A DNA stretch of 64,000 nucleotides from Paraburkholderia guartelaensis (GTDB lineage Bacteria; Pseudomonadota; Gammaproteobacteria; Burkholderiales; Burkholderiaceae): positions 1-64,000 of the forward strand of contig NZ_SMOD01000027.1 in NCBI RefSeq assembly GCF_004353905.1, given 5' to 3'. The notes beneath the pieces were generated by a model. That model saw only the letters and a list, made by a program, of their open reading frames with translations, was not told the origin of the DNA and made no database searches. This document shows, in pieces, positions 35,459-43,794 of the stretch. Numbering within the stretch: position 1 is the first letter of the stretch; each line of letters starts with the position of its first letter. The position numbers were made by a program, and so were the translations under genes.

Positions 35459-35770
35459 TCACCGGATACTCCGCGCAGAAGGCATGCAATTGCTGGACGG
35501 TCGCAACTCGATAACCGATCGCTGCTCCGCTGAGTCGATCACGTCGGTGAGTCGGATCATGTTCGGATGTATGCGCGCGTCTTCCGGTTCGTCCGCAGTT
35601 GGTGGATGGATCAGCGCGTCGAGCCGTGCGCGCGTCGCGAGAAATTCTGGCGAGGTCAACTGCGCATAGCTGCGCGGGCGCGGCACCGGTACCTCGATCA
35701 GTTCCTGCACTTCGCCTGGATTGGCCTTCAGCACGAGGATCCGGTCGGCGAGAAAAATCGCTTCCGCCAC
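35459..35770 (-). pseudogene. C-terminal fragment of NitT/TauT-type ABC transporter ATPase
   Basis: From 35770 downward the minus strand reads AEAIFLADRILVLKANPGEV, then QELIEVPVPRPRSYAQLTSP and EFLATRARLDALI. This is the end of nitrate/sulfonate/taurine-type ATP-binding subunits after the switch His. Walker A, Walker B and the signature motif are missing, and the sequence before 35770 is unrelated. It is a breakpoint scar of an uptake operon. Confidence 0.75.
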
Positions 35771-36016
35771 GCAGCACGGAGGCACCGCCAAACCGCCACC
35801 GCGGAGTCGTTTAGCCGCGATAATCAGGTTTATCACGGCACGTGTGCTTTTAACTGTGCCGAATCGGGTTGTCTTGCGTCAGGTCTGTGCGTTATCTATT
35901 CTGGAAATCCCGCCTGGCGCTTCGCGCGGCCGGCCTTTCCCGACCTCCCCGCCTCGCGCCCGCGTTTGCTGCCCGTCTGCTGCCCGCTTGCTCCTCCTCT
36001 GCTGCCGGAGGCCCCC

Positions 36017-36982
36017 ATGGCCCGACCCGCCGCCGTCACCCCCGACGCCATCCGCGCCACTGTCCTCGCCCTGCTCGCCGAGGCGGGCGACCCCGCCCCC
36101 GCGTCCGACGCCCGGTTCCGCAAGATCGTCTCGGTGCGAAAGCTCCGGGCGCGTCTCGGCGCTGGCGACCCCGCCACGCTCTCGCGGCACCTGAACGCCA
36201 TCGAAGCGGAGGTCGTGCAGGCGGGGCTGGCCCGGTTCGACGGCTTCGCGGTACCCGACGTCCCACAAGAGATCGCCGCGCAGATGCGCGCGCTGTGGGA
36301 AGCCGCCGTCGCCACGCAGCTGGACGGCATCGTGCGGCTGCGCCGCGAAACCGAAACCATGGTGGAGGCCGCCACCGAGGCGCAGCGCAACGCCGCGCTG
36401 AAGGTGGAACTGCTGCGGGTGGAACTCGCCGACGTGCGCACCCAGCTCAGCAGCCGTGACGCGGAACTGGCCGTCGCCCGTGCGGGTTTTGAAGCGGCCA
36501 CGCAGCGGACCGCCGCCCTTGAAGATGCTGCGGGGCAGCTGCAGGCGCAGCTGACAGCCATCGAAACGGCGGCCGCCGGTGCCGCCCGGCAGCATGCCAG
36601 CGAGCTTGCTGCCGAGCGCGCCCGCTACGACGGCCTTGCGAAACAGCTGCTGCTCGAAACCGCGCACCAGCGCGAAACGTTCCAGACGGAACGGCAGCGG
36701 CTCGAGGCGGAACTGGCGCGCGCGGCCGAGCGGCTCGCCGCGCTCGAGTCGCTGCGCGAGCGCCTGCTTGCCGAACTGGGAGAGGAACGCAACGCGCGGC
36801 AGCAGGCCGCCGCCGAAGCGACGGCACTGACCACCGTGGTGGAACAGCAGCGCCAGACCCTGGCGTTGGTGGGCGCCACGACGTCGAGCAAGCCCCCTGC
36901 CGGTGCACGCCGTCCGGCGCGCAGCGCGGCCCGCACGGCCGGAGTCAAGGCAGCCACGGGCGCTTCGAGGAAGGCGCGATGA
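36017..36982 (+). CDS. KfrA-like DNA-binding coiled-coil protein
   Basis: 321 residues. The N-terminal about 110 residues resemble the KfrA_N DNA-binding domain (VTPDAIRATVLALLAEAGDP, then SVRKLRARLGAGDPATLSRHL, a helix-turn-helix). A long Ala/Glu/Arg-rich coiled coil follows (about 110-290), with a basic Ala/Arg tail. KfrA proteins on plasmids autoregulate and may aid partition. GGAGG precedes the start at 36017, and a longer open frame upstream lacks homology. Its stop overlaps the recombinase start (ATGA, 36979-36982), so the two proteins are translationally coupled and probably work together. GC is very high, unlike the sequence to the left. Confidence 0.8.
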   Translation: MARPAAVTPDAIRATVLALLAEAGDPAPASDARFRKIVSVRKLRARLGAGDPATLSRHLNAIEAEVVQAGLARFDGFAVPDVPQEIAAQMRALWEAAVATQLDGIVRLRRETETMVEAATEAQRNAALKVELLRVELADVRTQLSSRDAELAVARAGFEAATQRTAALEDAAGQLQAQLTAIETAAAGAARQHASELAAERARYDGLAKQLLLETAHQRETFQTERQRLEAELARAAERLAALESLRERLLAELGEERNARQQAAAEATALTTVVEQQRQTLALVGATTSSKPPAGARRPARSAARTAGVKAATGASRKAR

Positions 36983-38544
36983 AACCGTCCAGTCCGTCCG
37001 AACCGTCCGATTTGTCTCACGCGTCCCATGCGTCCCGCTGGCTCGACACCGGCTGCCGGCCGCCGCAGCGCGTGCCGGAGGGGACCGACGCGGCGATCGA
37101 ATACGTCGCGCAGGCGCTCGGCCACCCCGTGTACGCGCGCTGGACGCTCACGGTACTGAAACGGGGTTGCCCGTCGCTCGCCGACGCGAAGCGCGAACAC
37201 CCCGCCGTGTTCGCGCTGCTGCTTGAACACGACGCGGCGGTGGAGTACTGGGAACGCGGGCGCCTGCGCGTCGTGCCGGAAAGTACCGCCCCTTCTGCCG
37301 CCACGGTGCTCGAGCGCGTGCTGCGCCAGCACCGGCGGCGCTTCCGCCTGGCGGGGCCCAATGACACCCCCGGTGATGCACCGGACGGAGCACTGTCATC
37401 AATGCCCCACGCCGTCACCGAAGAGGCAGCGCTGATGGCCGCCTTGGTGGCGCCCGCGTGGCTCGCGCGCGCCGGGCGCTTCGCGAATGCGGTGGTGCTG
37501 ACCAATACCCTCGGGGTGGCCGATGACGCGCAGGCGGTGCGCCTGTTCCTGCGCGAGCGGGCCTCGCACTCGCCGCACACGCTGCGCGCCTACGTGACGG
37601 AACTGCGGCGGCTCGCCGCCTGGTGCACGCGCGAACGACTGGGCCCGTTTTCCGATCTCACGCGCCAGGACCTGATGGCCTACCGCGACGAGGTGCAGGC
37701 CCCGCATGCCGGCGCCGACGGAAACGCACGGCGCGCGGCGCCGGCCACCGTCTCCCGCGCGCTCGCGGTGGTCTCGAGCCTCTATGCCTGGTGGCACCGC
37801 ACGGGGTATCTCAGCATCAATCCGGCCGAGGGGCTCGCCGCCGGGCGACGCGCGCGCATGACCTGGACGCCGGTGCGGTTCCTGCCCGCGGCCGCACTGA
37901 CGCATTGCGATGCGGTCGCCGCGGGCGATGCGCCCGTCGATGTACTACCCACTGTCTGGGCGAGACGGCGCGCCATCTGGGCGCTGTACCGCTTTGCCGG
38001 CGTGCGGCTTGCCGAACTGGTGTGGAACGAGGCACTCGCGCTGCCGCGTATCCAGGTGGACGACGCCCGGCAGTGGACCCTGCACATCATTGGCAAGGGC
38101 AGCAAACAACGCGCGATACCGCTCCCCTCGGCCTGCCTGCCGGCGCTGCGCGCCTACCGGCGGGTGCGCGGCCTGCCCGGCGATCCGCCGCCCGGAGAGC
38201 GTTTACCGCTCGTCCACAGCGAACGCGGCCGCGCGCTCGGCGCGAGCGGCCTCTACGACGAGGTGCGGGCGGTGTTCGCGCTGGCAGCAACCCGGCTGCC
38301 GCCGGGGGAAAGCGCCATGCGCGCCGCGCTCGAAGGGGCGTCCACGCACTGGCTGCGGCACGGCTATGCGCGCACCCTGGTGGTCGATCACCGCGTACCG
38401 CTGCCGGTGGCGCAGGCGCTGCTGGGTCACGCCTCGGTGCAGACGACGGCGGCCTATGCGCGGACCGACGGTACGCAGTTAAGGGACTTTGTGGAGGGGA
38501 GTTTTCCCAGGCCGTTGTACGCTCTGTTCGCAACGGCTATTTGA
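36979..38544 (+). CDS. Tyrosine recombinase/phage-integrase-family protein
   Basis: 521 residues. A 170-residue N-terminal extension of unknown role precedes the core-binding SAM-like domain (SPHTLRAYVTELRRLAAWC) and the catalytic domain. Catalytic residues are all present: Arg in AGVRLAELVW, Lys in IGKGSKQRAIPL, His-x-x-Arg in THWLRHGYARTL, His in LLGHASVQTT and Tyr in TAAYART. It is therefore likely active. It overlaps the kfrA-like gene by four bases. No tRNA gene or attachment core was seen within a few hundred bases, and an excisionase is not evident. It may drive mobility or resolution of this island, or belong to a plasmid-derived module. Confidence 0.88.
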   Translation: MKPSSPSEPSDLSHASHASRWLDTGCRPPQRVPEGTDAAIEYVAQALGHPVYARWTLTVLKRGCPSLADAKREHPAVFALLLEHDAAVEYWERGRLRVVPESTAPSAATVLERVLRQHRRRFRLAGPNDTPGDAPDGALSSMPHAVTEEAALMAALVAPAWLARAGRFANAVVLTNTLGVADDAQAVRLFLRERASHSPHTLRAYVTELRRLAAWCTRERLGPFSDLTRQDLMAYRDEVQAPHAGADGNARRAAPATVSRALAVVSSLYAWWHRTGYLSINPAEGLAAGRRARMTWTPVRFLPAAALTHCDAVAAGDAPVDVLPTVWARRRAIWALYRFAGVRLAELVWNEALALPRIQVDDARQWTLHIIGKGSKQRAIPLPSACLPALRAYRRVRGLPGDPPPGERLPLVHSERGRALGASGLYDEVRAVFALAATRLPPGESAMRAALEGASTHWLRHGYARTLVVDHRVPLPVAQALLGHASVQTTAAYARTDGTQLRDFVEGSFPRPLYALFATAI

Positions 38545-39895
38545 CGCGCTTTAAAACCAGCGAGGAACAGTGGTCAAAGTTGATCGAACGTCAAGCTGAC
38601 GACGAATTCGAGCCCAGGTCGTGGGACGTGGAATTGACGGATGATCCGCTGAAAGGACTCCGAGAACGCTACCTGACGGCGAAGCGTTCGGCAAGTTGCC
38701 TCCTAGTTGGAGATCGAAGAAGACCAACCTCATCTCAGCGTCAATACCCCTATTGTTTCGGAGAACGGCGGCAAAGTCCTCTAGTTGCGGAGAGGACCGC
38801 ACAGAAAACAACCCATCATCGGTACATCGTGCGAAGCAGGTGCACAGTCTCCGCTCAAGCCTCACGAAGCAAGCTGCGCATCAAGGGCACTGAGATGTGC
38901 GGTCAGCGCGTCCCTCTGATCAAGATCATTCCACACACGAGACAACCGTTGGATTTCGGGAGTGGTCTCGCGGCCGATTGATACTTTATGAAACTCGCGG
39001 AGGTGGGCATGACCCACAGGCGACGCATCTAGACACTGCATGGTTTGACAATCACGAGCCCGCGCGATGCAGATGCCTGTTTCGACCGACCGCGGAGAGT
39101 GACTCGCCTGCAAGCCCGGCGCATTTGGAGCGCAATCGTCGAACGGCATAGTGATCGCGCCTTCTGACCACGATTCCCCAGGTTCGTCCGCCAGTGCAAT
39201 AGAGGCGTCCCAAAGATATTGAGCGATTTCGGTCCTAATGCCCGACCTGCCCAAGTAATACATCGTCAGAGTGTGGCTGTTGTGCCCCATCATGGCTCGC
39301 AGCATGAACCCCTCCTAAGGATATTGAACTCGACTCACTGCGTGAGGCTGATCGATCTAGCGTAGACATCCCGCGTTCAAATTTCAATCCTGTACGCTTG
39401 TCGGTCCGCTGCCGCCCTAAAGTGCTTTTTGTCACCGGGGATATCGATGGCACCGAACTGCGAGCCTATCCCCACGAACAAAGCCGGTTCCAACGATTCT
39501 CTCAAGGTCGCGGTGGTCAATTCGGAGCAGGCACGATCGCGCTGTAGCGGGCCGAATGCCAGCGCGGCGTAATAGAGCCCTCGAGCATGCCCGTAGCCTC
39601 TCCCAAATTCGGCCGACATAACCAGCCCCCCGGAGTCTGCGCGCGCCGCCAAACGGTCACGGGCTAACGACGATAAGGGCGTCGTTCTTGACCCCACTTC
39701 GAACTACGAGTCCAAGTGCTAATTACCCTGAAATTCTTCATTGCACACAATTAACGATTTGCCAGTTCTTCACGGGCCGCCGCACCACCGCATCAGCCCG
39801 CATAGCCGAATGCTGGCCTTCGCGCCTCGATGATATGATAAACACAAACATAACTTGCTGATTATTAAAATATATTACATAAATCACTAGCATCA
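38545..39895. other. Gene-poor region between recombinase and island junction
   Basis: Small broken-looking frames dominate. The last 100 bases (about 39820-39890) are strikingly AT-rich compared with the surroundings and end at the beheaded hydrolase. Apart from the weak candidate at 38862-39305, no product is recognised. A minus frame at 39377-39697 has no known motif. Confidence 0.4.
38862..39305 (-). CDS. Possible integrase-like C-terminal remnant / hypothetical protein
   Basis: 147 residues starting MLRAMMGHNSHTLTMYYLGR. The first 20 residues recall the His/Trp-to-Tyr segment of tyrosine recombinases (LMGH....TM.YY), but the Arg and Lys catalytic boxes are missing and the rest is not recognised. 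TAGGAGGGG precedes the start by a good distance and a stop codon sits just upstream in frame. It could therefore be a translated truncated gene. It may equally be a fragment. I do not assign a function. Confidence 0.35.
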   Translation of the reverse strand: MLRAMMGHNSHTLTMYYLGRSGIRTEIAQYLWDASIALADEPGESWSEGAITMPFDDCAPNAPGLQASHSPRSVETGICIARARDCQTMQCLDASPVGHAHLREFHKVSIGRETTPEIQRLSRVWNDLDQRDALTAHLSALDAQLAS

Positions 39896-40255
39896 CTGTA
39901 CGACCTGGCCGTGCCGTTCTACGGTTACAACCGCAGCGGCGCGAAGGTCTCGCAGGGCGTGATCGATTCGTTCTGGCAGCAGGGCATGTTGGGCGGCATC
40001 CTCGCGCTGCACGACTGCGTGCACGAGTTCTCCGAGGTCGACTACACGGAAGACCTCAAGAAGATCGACGTGCCCACGCTGATCCTGCACGGCGACGACG
40101 ACCAGATCGTGCCGATCGACGACGCGGGCAAGCTCTCCGCGAAGATCGTCAAGGACGCGACGCTCAAGATCTACCCGGGCGGCCCGCACGGCATGTGCAC
40201 GACGATGGCCGATCAGGTCAACGCCGACCTGCTCGCGTTCCTGAACCGCAAGTAA
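39893..40255 (+). pseudogene. Alpha/beta hydrolase (non-heme haloperoxidase-like), 5'-truncated
   Basis: The frame from about 39896 gives LYDLAVPFYGYNRSGAKVSQ, later LKKIDVPTLILHGDDDQIVP (catalytic Asp) and GGPHGMCTTMADQVNADLLA (catalytic His), ending normally at 40255. The front half, with the oxyanion and serine elbow, is missing. Sequence before 39893 is AT-rich and unrelated. The break therefore marks the right border of the accessory region. High GC and core-like codon use follow from here on. Confidence 0.8.
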
Positions 40256-40277
40256 TGTGGCGGCGCGGCGTGCCCGT

Positions 40278-40526
40278 CTAACGCGAGCACGCCGTGAGCG
40301 CCTCCACGTATTGCGCCTGCCACGCCGGGTCCTGCGCGAACGCCGCGAGATCCGCGTGCAGATCGTTGGCGTAAGCGTTCACGCACGCGCGGTTGTTCGC
40401 CTCCACGGCGCGTGGCATGACGAGAATCGCCGCCACCACGCCGCCCACCGCCAGCGCGGCGATCGCCACCCCAATCGCCCAACGCCAGGCTTCCTCCCCT
40501 GCCCCTTTTAGCGCCGCTTCGCTCAT
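40278..40526 (-). CDS. Small single-helix membrane protein, hypothetical
   Basis: 82 residues: a cytosolic N-terminus (MSEAALKGAGEEAWRWAI), one strong hydrophobic helix (about residues 19-38), then a polar periplasmic tail with two cysteines (RACVNAY and the terminal ALTACSR) that could form a disulfide. AAGGAGA lies just before the start. The gene lies directly downstream of marR on the same strand, with a sequence before it that matches one before marR. It is therefore probably repressed by that MarR. Function unknown. Confidence 0.65.
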   Translation of the reverse strand: MSEAALKGAGEEAWRWAIGVAIAALAVGGVVAAILVMPRAVEANNRACVNAYANDLHADLAAFAQDPAWQAQYVEALTACSR

Positions 40527-40540
40527 CGCTCTTCTCCTTA

Positions 40541-40559
40541 TTGATTAGCAAGACAATCA
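40541..40559. promoter_or_regulatory. Predicted operator shared with marR, copy 1
   Basis: TTGATTAGCAAGACAATCA lies 15 bases before the membrane-peptide start, and TTGATTAGCAAGGCAAC lies before marR at 41024-41040. The two match at 15 of 17 bases, and the pattern TTG...CAA is typical of MarR sites. Confidence 0.55.
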
Positions 40560-40586
40560 TTTGAGTTTTAAAAAAGCGCGAACGCC

Positions 40587-41003
40587 TTATGCGAGTCCCT
40601 TGCGTATCTTGCGCATGCCGGTGACCGTGGACTCGAAGAGGTCCGGGCCCACTTGTCCACGCAGGCGCCGCGCCACGTCGGCGCTCGCGCCGTTGATCGG
40701 GCCGTCGAGCGCCGCGCCGCCCGCAGTGGGAAAGAGTCCCCATTCGCGGCCATCGGCCTCGCCCTGGCGGCGCTCGAGCAAGTCCTTCTCGCACAGGTTG
40801 TCGACGAGACGCGTCGCCGTGGGCCGCGCGATGCCGAGCGTTTGCGCGACATCGCTCGCGAGGCACCCCGGCTTCGCCAGCACAACGCGCAGCACGAAGC
40901 CTTGCGCCGGCGTGAGGCCGAACGGCGCATACGCGGCGGTCCACTCGCGCTCGACGAGCCGCGCGAGCGCCGACGAATTGAAGTAAAGGCAGTGATCGAA
41001 CAT
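40587..41003 (-). CDS. MarR-family transcriptional regulator
   Basis: 138 residues. The winged helix comprises AYAPFGLTPAQGFVLRVVLA, DVAQTLGIARPTATRLVDNL (recognition helix) and the wing ERRQGEADGREWGLFPT. The length and N-terminal dimer helices are standard. Its upstream DNA carries a near-copy of the element found before the next gene on the same strand, so it probably represses itself and the 82-residue membrane protein. The effector is unknown. There is no multidrug pump or oxidoreductase beside it, which is unusual for the family. Confidence 0.88.
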   Translation of the reverse strand: MFDHCLYFNSSALARLVEREWTAAYAPFGLTPAQGFVLRVVLAKPGCLASDVAQTLGIARPTATRLVDNLCEKDLLERRQGEADGREWGLFPTAGGAALDGPINGASADVARRLRGQVGPDLFESTVTGMRKIRKGLA

Positions 41004-41022
41004 GGCACCAATGAAACCACGA

Positions 41023-41042
41023 ATTGATTAGCAAGGCAACCG
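41023..41042. promoter_or_regulatory. Predicted MarR autoregulatory operator, copy 2
   Basis: ATTGATTAGCAAGGCAACCG lies about 20 bases before the marR start. It nearly repeats 40541-40559. The identical spacing to both coding starts supports shared repression. Confidence 0.55.
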
Positions 41043-41436
41043 TTTTTAGAGACTTCGGCGAGGCTCGCAGGACAAAATTCTTATATAAGACTCCCCGATT
41101 CACTTCTCTTTTCACAAGGGTCTTTACCAGCTTGACAGTCAATCTAGGGTGCGATCCACAAAACCAGAGAACCACGACCGAATCGTTGGCATCACCTCTC
41201 AAAGCCTTATGGAACGGGCCTCCGGCGCGGAAACGTTTTCAGCGCCGGGCCGGCCAATCATGGCAAACGCGCCGACTTTCTGGTCAATTAACATTGCGCA
41301 AGCGCTTTCCACGATATGAAATACATGCACGCTTGGTCCCCAGCCCGCTGTAAATTGAGGCAAAATCCAGGTGTTTCGCCGACTGCGCGCAGCCGGTGGT
41401 GTTATCACCCCGTTTTTGAACCCCGCCAAGAAGCCG

Positions 41437-43680
41437 ATGAGTACCCAGCAACCCACCATCATCTATACCCTGACCGATGAAGCGCCGCTGCTCGCCACCA
41501 GCGCGTTTCTGCCGATCATCCGCACTTTCGCTGCGCCGGCCGGCGTGAACGTCGAGACCAGCGATATCTCTGTTGCGGGCCGTATCCTCGGCGAGTTCCC
41601 GGAATTCCTCACGGAAGAACAGCGCGTGCCGGACAATCTGGCCGAACTGGGCCGTCTCACGCAGTTGCCGGAAACGAACATCATCAAGCTGCCGAACATC
41701 AGCGCATCGGTGCCGCAGCTCGTCGCCGCGATCAAGGAACTCCAGGGCAAGGGCTACAAGGTCCCTGACTTCCCCGAAGATCCGAAGACCGACGAAGAAA
41801 AGGCTATCCAGAAGCGCTATTCGAAGTGCCTCGGTTCGGCTGTGAACCCGGTGCTGCGCGAAGGCAACTCGGACCGCCGCGCACCGCTCGCGGTCAAGAA
41901 CTACGCGAAGAAGCACCCGCACAGCATGGGCGAGTGGAGCATGGCTTCGCGCACCCACGTCGCGCACATGAAGCACGGCGACTTCTACCACGGCGAAAAG
42001 TCGATCACGAACGACAAGGACCGCGAAGTCCGCATGGAGCTCGTGACGAAGGCCGGCGAAACCATCGTGCTCAAGCCGAAGGTCAAGCTGCAAGCCGGCG
42101 AAATCGTCGACAGCATGTTCATGAGCAAGAAGCACCTGCTGGCCTTCTACGAAGACCAGATGGAAGACGCGCGCAAGACCGGCGTCATGCTCTCGCTGCA
42201 CGTGAAGGCGACCATGATGAAGGTTTCGCACCCCATCGTGTTCGGCCACGCCGTGCGCGTGTTCTACAAGGACGCGTTCGCGAAGCACGCCAAGCTCTTC
42301 GAAGAACTCGGCGTGAACGTGAACAACGGCCTCGTCGACCTCTACACGAAGATCGAAAAGCTGCCGGAATCGCAGCGCGAAGAAGTCATCCGCGACATGC
42401 ACGCATGCCACGAGCACCGTCCGGCGCTCGCCATGGTCGATTCGGCCAAGGGCATCTCGAACCTGCACGCACCGAACGACGTGATCGTCGACGCTTCGAT
42501 GCCCGCGATGATTCGCGCAGGCGGCAAGATGTGGGGCGCCGACGGCCGCCCGGCCGACACGAAGTGCCTGATTCCGGAAAGCACGTTCGCGCGCATCTAC
42601 CAGGAAATCATCAACTTCTGCAAGACCAACGGCGCATTCGACCCGCGCACGATGGGCACGGTGCCGAACGTCGGCCTGATGGCACAGAAGGCTGAAGAGT
42701 ACGGTTCGCACGACAAGACGTTCGAGATCACGCAGGACGGCACGGCGCGCATCGTCGACAACGCTACGGGCGAAGTGCTCGAAGCGCTCACGCAGCCCGT
42801 CGAGCAAGGCGACATCTGGCGTATGTGCCTCGTGAAGGACGAGCCGATCCGCGACTGGGTCAAGCTCGCCGTCACGCGCGCGAAGAACTCGGACACGCCG
42901 GCCGTGTTCTGGCTCGACCCGTACCGTCCGCACGAAAACGAAGTGATCAAGAAGGTCGAAACGTACCTGAAGGATTACGATCTGACCGGCCTCGACATCC
43001 AGATCATGTCGCAAGTCCGCGCGATGCGTTACACGCTCGAGCGCGTGATCCGCGGCCTGGACACGATCTCGGTCACGGGCAACATCCTGCGCGACTACCT
43101 CACCGACCTGTTCCCGATCATGGAACTGGGCACCTCGGCGAAGATGCTCTCGATCGTTCCGCTGATGGCCGGTGGTGGCATGTACGAAACGGGCGCCGGC
43201 GGCTCGGCTCCGAAGCACGTGCAGCAGCTGGTTCAGGAAGACCACCTGCGCTGGGACTCGCTCGGCGAATTCCTCGCGCTGGCCGTTTCGCTGGAAGACC
43301 TCGGCATCAAGACGAACAACGCGCGCGCCAAGCTGCTCGCGAAGACGCTCGACGCCGCCACCGGCAAGCTGCTCGACAACAACAAGGGCCCGTCGCCGAA
43401 GACCGGCGAGCTGGACAACCGCGGCAGCCAGTTCTATCTCTCGATGTACTGGGCGCAAGAGCTGGCCGCACAGAAGGACGACGCGGAACTCGCGGCACAC
43501 TTCGCGCCGCTGGCGAAGGCATTGGCCGAGAACGAGCAGAAGATCGTGGGCGAACTGGCCGCGGTTCAGGGCAAGCCGGTCGATATCGGCGGCTACTACA
43601 AGCCGGACTTCGCGAAGCTCGCTGAAGTCATGCGCCCGAGCGCGACGTTCAATGCCGCACTCGCAGCCGCTGCGAAGTAA
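41437..43680 (+). CDS. icd: NADP-dependent isocitrate dehydrogenase, monomeric type
   Basis: 747 residues, the full length of the monomeric IDH-II family (about 740). Family blocks: YTLTDEAPLLATSAFLPII at the N-terminus, ADNLAEL-like VPDNLAELGRL, PLAVKNYAKKHPHSMGEWS, GIISNLHAPNDVIVDASMP-like segment with Asp ligands for Mg-isocitrate, and GGGMYETGAGGSAPKHVQQ. It converts isocitrate to 2-oxoglutarate with NADP+ in the TCA cycle. The start at 41437 matches the family N-terminus; an upstream Met would add 22 unrelated residues. It is monocistronic, with a strong terminator 49 bases beyond the stop. Confidence 0.96.
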   Translation: MSTQQPTIIYTLTDEAPLLATSAFLPIIRTFAAPAGVNVETSDISVAGRILGEFPEFLTEEQRVPDNLAELGRLTQLPETNIIKLPNISASVPQLVAAIKELQGKGYKVPDFPEDPKTDEEKAIQKRYSKCLGSAVNPVLREGNSDRRAPLAVKNYAKKHPHSMGEWSMASRTHVAHMKHGDFYHGEKSITNDKDREVRMELVTKAGETIVLKPKVKLQAGEIVDSMFMSKKHLLAFYEDQMEDARKTGVMLSLHVKATMMKVSHPIVFGHAVRVFYKDAFAKHAKLFEELGVNVNNGLVDLYTKIEKLPESQREEVIRDMHACHEHRPALAMVDSAKGISNLHAPNDVIVDASMPAMIRAGGKMWGADGRPADTKCLIPESTFARIYQEIINFCKTNGAFDPRTMGTVPNVGLMAQKAEEYGSHDKTFEITQDGTARIVDNATGEVLEALTQPVEQGDIWRMCLVKDEPIRDWVKLAVTRAKNSDTPAVFWLDPYRPHENEVIKKVETYLKDYDLTGLDIQIMSQVRAMRYTLERVIRGLDTISVTGNILRDYLTDLFPIMELGTSAKMLSIVPLMAGGGMYETGAGGSAPKHVQQLVQEDHLRWDSLGEFLALAVSLEDLGIKTNNARAKLLAKTLDAATGKLLDNNKGPSPKTGELDNRGSQFYLSMYWAQELAAQKDDAELAAHFAPLAKALAENEQKIVGELAAVQGKPVDIGGYYKPDFAKLAEVMRPSATFNAALAAAAK

Positions 43681-43728
43681 GTGATGGACCGCCCCCGTGC
43701 GTTGCGCGGGGGACGTTCCACCAAACGA

Positions 43729-43769
43729 ATCGAGCCTCCCACATCACTGTGGGAGGCTCGATTTTTTTT
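43729..43769 (+). terminator. Intrinsic terminator of icd
   Basis: ATCGAGCCTCCCACA - TCAC - TGTGGGAGGCTCGAT is a perfect 15-bp stem with a 4-base loop, followed by eight T residues. It sits 49 bases after the icd stop. It also lies just after the convergent DUF535 gene's stop. Confidence 0.93.
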
Positions 43770-43794
43770 GCCCTGCTAATTGTGATGGCCGATA

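Noticed and set aside
38551..38865. A 104-codon minus-strand frame behind the recombinase
   Set aside because: No ribosome site or family motif; it cannot be told from chance.
39377..39697. A 106-codon minus-strand frame near the island junction
   Set aside because: GTG start without a ribosome site, no motif, in a region of broken sequences.
41284..43500. A 738-codon antisense open frame over icd
   Set aside because: High-GC codon bias leaves the opposite strand open; the sense frame is a complete, well-known enzyme.
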